From the NCBI GenBank assembly GCA_002068815.1, contig MWAC01000101.1, forward strand, positions 1-8,661: DNA of 8,661 nucleotides. Reading direction: 5' to 3'. This DNA is from Firmicutes bacterium ADurb.Bin467. Lineage in GTDB: Bacteria; Bacillota; Clostridia; Christensenellales; Aristaeellaceae. Positions within the stretch are counted from its first letter, which is position 1. The number at the start of each line of letters is the position of its first letter. The translations under genes were made by a program, and so were the position numbers. This document shows positions 1 through 5,144 of this stretch, in pieces. The notes below the pieces were generated by a model. That model was not told the origin of the DNA. It searched no databases and saw only the letters and a list, made by a program, of their open reading frames with translations.

Positions 1-899
1 CCCGCCGAAATCGTGGCGATCGCGTTCGCCGCGTCGTTGCCCGAGCGGAGGAACAGCCCGTAGAGCAGGTCCTCGTAGGGCAACCGCTCGCCGACCTGTA
101 TCGGGACCCTCGACGAGTCGCCCGGAATCTCGGCCGCGGACTGGGGGACGGTGACGATCTCCGAGAGGTTCGGGTACTCGAGCGCGAGCAGAAGCGTCAT
201 GACCTTCGTCGTGCTCGCGGGGTATATTTTGGCATAGGCCTCTTTGCCGAACAGCAGCGCCCCCGTGTCCGCGTCGATCAGCGCGCACGCCGAGGCGTAC
301 AGGTTTCCGGGGTCGAGCGCCTTCGCGTTGCCGGCGCTGTAGGACTTCGGCGTGTTGATCTTGAAGCCGAGCAGCTCCGAGTACAAATAGTCCTGCGTGG
401 CGGCGTCCGCCTCGCCGGTCGCCTCGATGCCCGTTACGCCGTTTTCGGCGAGCATCAGCTGGAACGCGCGCACCGCGTCGGCCGTCTTCTGGCCGTAGGA
501 GCCGTCCGCGAGGCCGTAGAGGTAGCCGAGCTCGATCAGCCTGCGCTGCACGCGGCGCACGTAGCCGTTCTTGTCGCCGGTCTTCAGCGGGTAGGAGATG
601 TCCGCGACCGCGTCGTCGAAGATGAGCTCGACCGTCGCCTCGTCCGCGGTTCCGTCGCCCGGGAGCGCGTGGCCCTTCGGGCGGAAGAACGCCTGAAAGT
701 CCCTAACCGCCTCCTGCGTCTTCGGGCCGTAGTCGCCGTCCGGGGAGACGGCCAGAAACCCCAGATAGTAGAGCCTCTGCTGGAGCTTATAGACCGCCTC
801 GCCCTTCGCGCCGAGCGCCAGCGCCTCCGCGCCCGCCGACGCAAACAAAAGCGCGACCGCAATGGCCAGCGCCAACAGGCGCCTGATCCGGATGTTCAA
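1..899 (-). CDS. D-alanyl-D-alanine carboxypeptidase (peptidase S11) with two N-terminal peptidoglycan-binding repeats; C-terminus outside the window
   Basis: Probable penicillin-binding D,D-carboxypeptidase that trims the terminal D-Ala from peptidoglycan stem peptides outside the membrane. 299 complete codons are visible. Residues 1-24 form a signal peptide (RIRR, then a hydrophobic stretch ending ASAGA). Residues about 27-70 and 108-147 are two PG_binding_1-type repeats, each with a V-x-x-(L/V)-Q-x-R-L-x-x-L-G-(F/Y)-L core and a later DG-x-YG-x-KT-x-(E/D)AV-x-FQ. The S11 domain starts near residue 200, with the catalytic STTK motif at 229-232 and SGN at 286-288. The third motif, KTG, would lie beyond position 1. 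I chose a TTG start at 899 because GAGGGGGG ends 9 nt upstream and the signal peptide begins there. An in-frame ATG at 929 has AAAGG directly against it and lies about at the predicted transcription start, so it is less likely. The gene is unrelated to the upstream sugar locus and has its own promoter. The family call is firm; which Dac paralogue it is cannot be told. Confidence 0.93.
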   Translation of the reverse strand, partial: MNIRIRRLLALAIAVALLFASAGAEALALGAKGEAVYKLQQRLYYLGFLAVSPDGDYGPKTQEAVRDFQAFFRPKGHALPGDGTADEATVELIFDDAVADISYPLKTGDKNGYVRRVQRRLIELGYLYGLADGSYGQKTADAVRAFQLMLAENGVTGIEATGEADAATQDYLYSELLGFKINTPKSYSAGNAKALDPGNLYASACALIDADTGALLFGKEAYAKIYPASTTKVMTLLLALEYPNLSEIVTVPQSAAEIPGDSSRVPIQVGERLPYEDLLYGLFLRSGNDAANAIATISA

Positions 900-908
900 G
901 ACCGCATT

Positions 909-916
909 CCCCCCTC
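909..916 (-). promoter_or_regulatory. Ribosome binding site that decides the TTG start of the carboxypeptidase
   Basis: GAGGGGGG on the minus strand lies 9 nt before TTG at 899-897. It favours this start over the in-frame ATG at 929-927. Confidence 0.6.
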
Positions 917-936
917 GCCCGGGTTGCATCCTTTGT

Positions 937-965
937 ATTCTATCACAACGGGGGAAAAACGGCAA
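937..965 (-). promoter_or_regulatory. Sigma-A-type promoter with extended -10 for the carboxypeptidase
   Basis: On the minus strand, TTGCCG (965-960, 4/6 match to TTGACA) is followed after exactly 17 nt by TAGAAT (942-937, 5/6 match to TATAAT). TG lies one base upstream of the -10, giving an extended -10 (TGATAGAAT). Transcription would begin near 930, leaving a leader of about 31 nt before the TTG start. The 104-nt gap (900-1003) is clearly AT-richer than its surroundings. I see no convincing terminator for the preceding regulator gene in it. Confidence 0.6.
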
Positions 966-1003
966 GAAAACCATGGATTCGGCGCGATTTTATTGCATAA
1001 TTT

Positions 1004-1741
1004 TTACAAATCCGCGCGATATTCGATCGGGGATTTGCGCTGCAGCTTCTTGAAAATCTTCGAAAAATGCGCGACGTCCGCGAAGCCGACCATCTCGGCG
1101 ATCTCGTGCACCTTGAGCGACGGGTCGCGGAGCAGCGCCTTCGCCTTTTCGACGCGCACCGCGTTCACGATGTCGAAAAAGCTCTTCCCGGTGTGGCGGT
1201 TCAGGAGCTTCGAGAGATGCCACTGGCTGACGAACACGTTGTCCGCGACCGTCGAAAGGCTCAATCGGTTCATGTAGTTCCGGTCGATGTACGAGAGCGC
1301 CGCGCGCACGACGAACGCGCTCGCGGGCGATTCCTTCGCCTCCGCCTCTGTCCCCTCCGCCGGGCGCTCGGGAATCTGCATGGCCATCGCCTCGACCGCC
1401 TCGAGTATCTCCTCCATCTTGCTCGGCTTCAAAAGATACCGGCACACGCCCAGGTGCATGGCGCGCTGCGCGTAGTCGAAGTCCCGGAACGCGGTCAGAA
1501 CGGCGATCTGCATCGAGGGGAACTCGCTCTTCAGCGCCGCGATCATCGCAAGCCCGTCCATGTTCGGCATCCGGATGTCGGTAAACAGTATGTCGGGTTT
1601 GCACGCGCGCGCCTTTGCAATGCCCTCGAGCCCGTCCGACGCGGTGTCGAGCACGCGGCAGCCGTACTTCTCCCAGGGAATCACGTTGATGAGCCCCCGG
1701 AGGATCAGCTGCTCGTCATCGACCAGCACCACGCCGTACAT
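1004..1741 (-). CDS. Response regulator, receiver plus AraC-type DNA-binding domain (YesN-like)
   Basis: Transcription factor of a two-component system, 245 aa, cytoplasmic. The receiver domain spans residues 1-120, with the acidic pair D8/D9, phosphoacceptor D55 (in FTDIRMPNMDG), T83 and K105 (in LLKP), so all key residues are present. A low-complexity linker rich in Glu, Ala and Pro (about 124-140) leads to the AraC/XylS helix-turn-helix domain (about 143-245), whose second HTH shows the usual IAEMVGF--VAHFSKIFKK pattern. The start ATG at 1741 lies 15 nt after the permease stop. AGGAGG overlaps that stop codon but sits 11 nt from the ATG, slightly long. A gene last in a transporter operon and matching a YesM-type kinase suggests it activates the transporter and perhaps the GH94 operon. 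Pairing with the kinase at 5124-6860 is inferred from family and neighbourhood, not shown. Confidence 0.95.
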   Translation of the reverse strand: MYGVVLVDDEQLILRGLINVIPWEKYGCRVLDTASDGLEGIAKARACKPDILFTDIRMPNMDGLAMIAALKSEFPSMQIAVLTAFRDFDYAQRAMHLGVCRYLLKPSKMEEILEAVEAMAMQIPERPAEGTEAEAKESPASAFVVRAALSYIDRNYMNRLSLSTVADNVFVSQWHLSKLLNRHTGKSFFDIVNAVRVEKAKALLRDPSLKVHEIAEMVGFADVAHFSKIFKKLQRKSPIEYRADL

Positions 1742-1756
1742 GCTCCGCTTCGCCTC

Positions 1757-2899
1757 CTACCCCTTGACCGCACCCGCGGTCAGCCCCTTGATGATGTTCT
1801 TCTGCAACAGCGCGTACACGATCAGGACCGGCACGACGACGACCGTGACCGACGCGGCCATCATGCCGAAATCCGTTCCGTACTGGCTCGAAATCTCTCG
1901 GAGGATCGCGCATACCGGCAGCAGCGCGTTCGAGCGCAGGAGCACCATCTGCAGGAACAGGTCGTTGTAGCTCCAGATGAACGTGAAGATCGCGACCGTC
2001 GCGAGCGCGGGCTTGCACATCGGGAGGATGATCCGGAAGAAGATACCATACGGGCCGCAGCCCTCCATGAACGCCGCCTCCTCGAGCTCATACGGCAGCG
2101 CGTTGATGAACCCCATCATGACCGTGCACGCGAACGCGAGGTTGCCCGCGCACTGCACGAGGATCACGCCCTCGAGCTTGTCGTAGAGGCCCATGTCCGA
2201 CAGCATCCGGTACACCGGCACGATCGTCGCGAACGCCGGGAACATCAGCGCCGCGACGACGAGGCTCTTGATGACCTTCGCGCCGCGGAATTTCCAGCGC
2301 GTGATGCCGAACGCCAGCATCGCCGAGAACAGCGCGACGACGACCATGACGCTGCCGGAGATGATCAGGCTGTTCTTGTAGCCGCGCAGGATATTGACGT
2401 TGCGGTTCGTGAACACGCTCACGTAGTTGTCCCACGTCGGCGAAAGCCGGACCGGCGGCGAAGACTCGTCGTAGATCACCTTTCCGTTGACCGTGTCGTA
2501 GGCCTGCAGATGCGCGTTCGCCTCGTCGGTCGGCACCGTCATGCCGCTCAGAAGGTCCGCGAACGCGCCGCTTCGGTTGATCGTCGGCGACTGCTGCGCG
2601 CCCTCGTAGACCGGATTTCCGTCCGCGTCGAAGAGGAGCTTGTCGTACATGTCGCGCCCGTACTCGTCCTGCATGATCCGCTCGCGCACGACCTGCCCGT
2701 CCTTATCATACCGGAGAACTTCGCCCGTTGCAAGCGAAAACGAGTCGTTGACGACGAGGCTCGAGTGCTTGAACGAGTTGTTGACGACCCACGCGAACGG
2801 GAACACCGTCGTCACCGCCCACAGCGTCAAAAGGACGTAGATGACGACCTTGCCCACCGTCGCCCGGGGCTTTTTGATTGTCTCAACGCTCTGATTCAT
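1757..2899 (-). CDS. Carbohydrate ABC transporter permease, MalG-type (CUT1), with a large extracytoplasmic insertion
   Basis: Inner-membrane permease subunit of a sugar importer, 380 aa. The first membrane segment is about residues 16-40. The rest of the permease domain runs from about 175 to 370, with the EAA loop at 272-293 (LEEAAFMEGCG...RIILP) that docks on the ATPase. MalG-type proteins are usually about 270-300 aa. The excess lies in the loop after TM1, where roughly residues 50-152 stand between SFK and the usual TWDNY segment. That loop carries motifs like RYDKDGQVV, DEYGRD and FDADGNPVYE, described as its own feature. I start at ATG 2899 because GAGGTGAT ends 4 nt upstream; ATG 2905 (two codons earlier, sharing its A with the TGA of the previous gene) is the alternative. 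Either way the two permeases are translationally coupled. The family call is firm; the role of the insertion is unknown. Confidence 0.95.
   Translation of the reverse strand: MNQSVETIKKPRATVGKVVIYVLLTLWAVTTVFPFAWVVNNSFKHSSLVVNDSFSLATGEVLRYDKDGQVVRERIMQDEYGRDMYDKLLFDADGNPVYEGAQQSPTINRSGAFADLLSGMTVPTDEANAHLQAYDTVNGKVIYDESSPPVRLSPTWDNYVSVFTNRNVNILRGYKNSLIISGSVMVVVALFSAMLAFGITRWKFRGAKVIKSLVVAALMFPAFATIVPVYRMLSDMGLYDKLEGVILVQCAGNLAFACTVMMGFINALPYELEEAAFMEGCGPYGIFFRIILPMCKPALATVAIFTFIWSYNDLFLQMVLLRSNALLPVCAILREISSQYGTDFGMMAASVTVVVVPVLIVYALLQKNIIKGLTAGAVKG
2444..2752 (-). repeat. Extracytoplasmic insertion in the second permease with YD-repeat-like motifs
   Basis: Residues about 50-152 of the MalG-type permease. 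V61-E73 (VLRYDKDGQVVRE) and K87-E99 (KLLFDADGNPVYE) align over 13 residues with shared L, aromatic-D, DG, V and E, at a period of 26 residues. A weaker third copy is Y134-Y143 (YDTVNGKVIY), and DEYGRD (78-83) sits between the first two. The spacing of aromatic-D-x-x-G motifs recalls YD repeats of Rhs/tyrosine-aspartate beta proteins. The loop should lie outside the membrane, since it follows the first N-in membrane segment. No frameshift or change in base composition is seen, so it is a real part of the protein. Confidence 0.6.
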
Positions 2900-2903
2900 G
2901 GCC

Positions 2904-2911
2904 ATCACCTC
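2904..2911 (-). promoter_or_regulatory. Ribosome binding site of the second permease, spanning the stop of the first
   Basis: GAGGTGAT on the minus strand matches the anti-Shine-Dalgarno complement over eight bases. It includes the TGA stop (2907-2905) of the preceding permease and lies 4 nt from ATG 2899, so it supports that start and coupled translation. Confidence 0.6.
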
Positions 2912-3786
2912 AGCGCCTCGGAATTGCGCGCGATCACGCGGTTCAGAAGCTGCGCGACGGCGACGCCCATCAGCACGATGATGACCGAGATGGTGCTTCC
3001 GTAGTCGACGTTCTGGGCGACGAACGCCTGGTTGTGCATGTAGGTGCCCAAGAAGTGTGTCAGCCCGTTCGGCGCGCCGTTCCTCGCGATGACGCTCGGC
3101 AGGTCGAACACCTTGATCGCCCCCGTGACCGCGAGCGTCACGCAGGTGATCAGCACGTCCGAGATCAGGGGAAGCGTCACGTACCAGATCTTCTTGATGC
3201 CGGTCGCGCCGTCGATCGCCGCGGACTCGAAGATCTCCTGCGGGATGCCCGCGAGCCCCGTCAGGATGATCACGAAGTAGAAGCCGATGTACTGCCAGAG
3301 CGTCGGGATGACGACCATCGTGTACGCCGACTCCTTGCTCAGCCACAGCACCTTGTCCATGCCGAGCTTCGCGAGCAGCTGGTTCAGCATGCCGCCGTCG
3401 TACTTGTAGAACAGGTTGAACATCAGGCCGATCGCCGTCGCGGAGATCACGATCGGGAAGAAGTACACGACGCGGAAGAGCTGCTGGCCCTTGCGCACGG
3501 AGTCGACCATCAGCGCCAGCATCAGCGCGAGCCCGACCTGGAACACGAGCGTCAGCCCCATCATCTTCAGGCTGTTGAAGAACGACGTCATCGCGACCGG
3601 GTCCTCGGAGAAGAACCGCCGGTAGTTGCCAAGCCCGAGAAACTCGCCGCGCGCCGCCGCCAGCCCCCTGATGTCAAACAGGCTGTTTACGATGTTCTCC
3701 ACAAACGGATAGTAGAGAAACACGGCCATCAAAAGCAAGGACGGCAGCAGGAACACGAGCAGCGGCCTCTTTTTCCTGTACAGCAT
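2905..3786 (-). CDS. Carbohydrate ABC transporter permease, MalF/UgpA-type (CUT1)
   Basis: First membrane subunit of the sugar importer, 293 aa from the chosen start. The N-terminus MLYRKKRP is followed by a hydrophobic TM1 (about 9-28), then a short extracytoplasmic loop containing GLGNYRRFF. Further membrane segments follow, with the EAA loop at residues 187-206 (ESAAIDGATGIKKIWYVTLP, conserved G193) that contacts the ATPase. The size is normal for UgpA/LacF-like proteins, and it lacks the long MalF P2 loop. An in-frame ATG at 3828 would add 14 residues, but they would be encoded by one arm of the stem-loop at 3811-3839. GGAGGAG lies 5 nt before ATG 3786, which fixes the start. The gene follows the binding protein after 70 nt and overlaps the next permease by 1-3 nt. 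No ATPase gene accompanies the pair, so a shared MsmX/UgpC-like ATPase is inferred. Confidence 0.96.
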   Translation of the reverse strand: MLYRKKRPLLVFLLPSLLLMAVFLYYPFVENIVNSLFDIRGLAAARGEFLGLGNYRRFFSEDPVAMTSFFNSLKMMGLTLVFQVGLALMLALMVDSVRKGQQLFRVVYFFPIVISATAIGLMFNLFYKYDGGMLNQLLAKLGMDKVLWLSKESAYTMVVIPTLWQYIGFYFVIILTGLAGIPQEIFESAAIDGATGIKKIWYVTLPLISDVLITCVTLAVTGAIKVFDLPSVIARNGAPNGLTHFLGTYMHNQAFVAQNVDYGSTISVIIVLMGVAVAQLLNRVIARNSEALR

Positions 3787-3791
3787 CGGCA

Positions 3792-3798
3792 CTCCTCC
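3792..3798 (-). promoter_or_regulatory. Ribosome binding site deciding the start of the first permease
   Basis: GGAGGAG on the minus strand lies 5 nt before ATG 3786-3784. It shows that translation starts there and not at the upstream in-frame ATG at 3828. Confidence 0.75.
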
Positions 3799-3810
3799 AA
3801 TTTTGCAAAA

Positions 3811-3839
3811 GCCGGACTGCCCGGTCAAGGCAGTCCGGC
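3811..3839 (-). terminator. Perfect 11-bp stem-loop between binding-protein and permease genes (attenuator or mRNA-stabilising hairpin)
   Basis: GCCGGACTGCC and GGCAGTCCGGC pair perfectly around a 7-nt loop (3822-3828). On the minus strand the stem begins 17 nt after the TAA of the binding protein and is followed by TTTTGCAAAATT, so only four T residues follow directly. That suits a leaky intrinsic terminator, or a stem protecting the 3' end of the binding-protein mRNA from 3' exonucleases. Either would give more binding protein than permease, as is known for malE-malF type operons. The palindrome TTTTGCAAAA (3801-3810) follows the stem. Confidence 0.75.
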
Positions 3840-3856
3840 GCGAAGGTTGTCGGGGA

Positions 3857-5059
3857 TTACTTTCCGAACGGGTTCGCGGCGACGACCTCGGCCCACATGC
3901 CGTCGATGTCGGTCAGCGTGCCGTCGACGATGCTCGGAACCTTCGAGAACCACTTGTCGGCGCGGACCTCCTGGTCCATCTCATCCTGGAACGGGGAGAG
4001 CATGTCGTTCGCGTTGTTGATCATGTCCACCGCGGAGGTGATGATCGTGCCGCCGAACGCGAAGCCGCCCAGCGCGACCGCGTTGTCGCCGGTCGTCAGG
4101 TAGCGGAGGAGGTCGACCGCCGCGTCGCGCTTCGCCGGGTCTTCCCACGCGGAGCGGGTCAGGTAGAAGCCCATCGACACGCCGCCGATGAAGGCCGTGG
4201 GATCGGCATCCTCGGCATGCGTCGGGAACGGCATGACGACGACCTTGTCCCAACGCTCCTGCGGGATGCCGTTGGCAAACCAGGAGCCGTCCAGCTGCAT
4301 GGCCGCCTGGCCGTCGCGGAACATCTGCGAGGTGATCGCCTCGGTCGTGGCGTTGGCGTCGGCCGCGAACGCGCCCATCTCATAGAGCTCGTGGAGCAGC
4401 TTCATGCCTTCGACCCAGCTCTCAGGAACCGTCTCGCCGGGCGCGGGGCGGGCCTTATGCTCCTCGGGCGTGCCGGAGGAGAGGATCGCGAACTCGACGA
4501 TGTAATGCGGGACATCCGAGAACGACACGGCCATCGGGACGACGCCGTTCTCCTTGAACGTCTTGACCGCGGTCTCAAACTTCGCCCAGTCGGTCGGAAG
4601 CTCGAGGTTGTACTTCTCGAACAGGTCGACGTTGCAGAACAGGCCCTCCCAGAACGCGCGCACCGGGATCGCGTAGATCTTCCCGTCGCTCTCGGCGATT
4701 GCGGCGTTCTCGGTGAGGTTCAGGTCCGGATACGCTTCGTTGATCTCGGCGATCGGCACGACCCTGTCGAGTATGCGCGCCGAGTCCGCGGTCTTGGCGA
4801 AGTAGAACAGTATGTCGGGCTCGTTGCCGGCGGCGAAGTCGTTGATGACCCCGGCCTTCCAGGCCTCGTCGGAGGTCGCGGAGGCGTCCTCGACGGTGTT
4901 CCCGGTCTCGGCGGCCCACTGGTCGAGCAGCTGCTGATAGGTGTCCGCGGCGGCGTCGGTGCCGGCAAAGGTCGAGACGGTCTTGATCGTCACGCCCTCG
5001 GCGAGCGCGAAGCTGCCGAGCAGCGCGATTGTGAGAACCAGGGCAAACAGTTTCTTCAT
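3857..5059 (-). CDS. Extracellular sugar-binding protein of a CUT1 ABC transporter
   Basis: Family 1 (UgpB/MalE-like) solute-binding protein, 400 aa, that captures an oligosaccharide outside the membrane and delivers it to the two permeases. Residues 1-20 are a signal peptide (MKK, hydrophobic core, then FALA before E21), which looks like a type I signal peptidase site. There is no cysteine near the cleavage point, so no lipobox, which is unusual for a Gram-positive binding protein. The mature part has the usual features: an early LLDQWAAETG helix, the hinge segment DGKIYAIPV (about residue 125), a later FRDGQAAMQLDGSW, and a C-terminal GGVSMGFYL stretch. Several tryptophans could stack on sugar rings. 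ATG 5059 has AGGAGG 8 nt upstream. The gene has its own promoter and is followed by a stem-loop. Sugar specificity cannot be read from the sequence; the GH94 neighbour suggests a beta-glucoside. Confidence 0.95.
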   Translation of the reverse strand: MKKLFALVLTIALLGSFALAEGVTIKTVSTFAGTDAAADTYQQLLDQWAAETGNTVEDASATSDEAWKAGVINDFAAGNEPDILFYFAKTADSARILDRVVPIAEINEAYPDLNLTENAAIAESDGKIYAIPVRAFWEGLFCNVDLFEKYNLELPTDWAKFETAVKTFKENGVVPMAVSFSDVPHYIVEFAILSSGTPEEHKARPAPGETVPESWVEGMKLLHELYEMGAFAADANATTEAITSQMFRDGQAAMQLDGSWFANGIPQERWDKVVVMPFPTHAEDADPTAFIGGVSMGFYLTRSAWEDPAKRDAAVDLLRYLTTGDNAVALGGFAFGGTIITSAVDMINNANDMLSPFQDEMDQEVRADKWFSKVPSIVDGTLTDIDGMWAEVVAANPFGK

Positions 5060-5067
5060 GGTATCAT

Positions 5068-5073
5068 CCTCCT
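5068..5073 (-). promoter_or_regulatory. Strong ribosome binding site of the sugar-binding protein
   Basis: A full AGGAGG on the minus strand lies 8 nt before ATG 5059. It is among the strongest initiation sites in the window, fitting high expression of a binding protein. Confidence 0.75.
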
Positions 5074-5098
5074 CGGTTTTCCATAACTGGATGCCTTT

Positions 5099-5127
5099 AT
5101 TATAGGCGAAATCGCGTCACGCGTCAT
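5099..5127 (-). promoter_or_regulatory. Sigma-A-type promoter for the transporter operon
   Basis: On the minus strand, ATGACG (5127-5122, 4/6 match to TTGACA) is followed after exactly 17 nt by a perfect TATAAT (5104-5099). Transcription would start near 5092, giving a leader of about 33 nt before ATG 5059. The -35 overlaps the TGA stop of the kinase gene (5126-5124). A weak -35 with direct repeats across it is what one expects of a promoter that needs an activator. Confidence 0.7.
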
Positions 5128-5144
5128 TGGCTCGGCATGTCATT
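5113..5144 (-). promoter_or_regulatory. Candidate operator: TGAC-type direct repeats over and upstream of the -35
   Basis: On the minus strand AATGAC occurs at 5144-5139 and again at 5128-5123, a 16-nt period. TGACGCG is repeated in tandem at 5126-5120 and 5119-5113. The repeats span the kinase stop codon and the -35. AraC-type regulators usually bind direct repeats next to or overlapping the -35, so the response regulator encoded at the end of this operon is the natural candidate. Short repeats can arise by chance, hence the low confidence. Confidence 0.35.

Noticed and set aside
966..1003. A terminator after the response regulator gene
   Set aside because: The stretch is AT-rich and contains the CCATGG palindrome, but I find no stable stem followed by a T run.
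1067..3004. A long plus-strand open frame (645 codons) antisense to the regulator and permeases
   Set aside because: The translation is dominated by Arg, His, Asp and Val with no recognisable domain, and the opposite strand encodes clear, conserved proteins. Open antisense frames are expected at this GC content.
2900..3346. Upstream extension of the second permease to an ATG far inside the first permease
   Set aside because: The extra residues are the first permease read in another frame and look like random Arg/His-rich sequence. GAGGTGAT before ATG 2899 gives a proper start.
3787..3828. Fourteen-residue N-terminal extension of the first permease
   Set aside because: It would be coded by the stem-loop arm and the ribosome site; GGAGGAG sits 5 nt before ATG 3786.
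5060..5098. A CcpA-type catabolite (cre) site in the binding-protein leader
   Set aside because: ATGGAAAACCG resembles the left half of a cre but has an extra base and lacks the right half.
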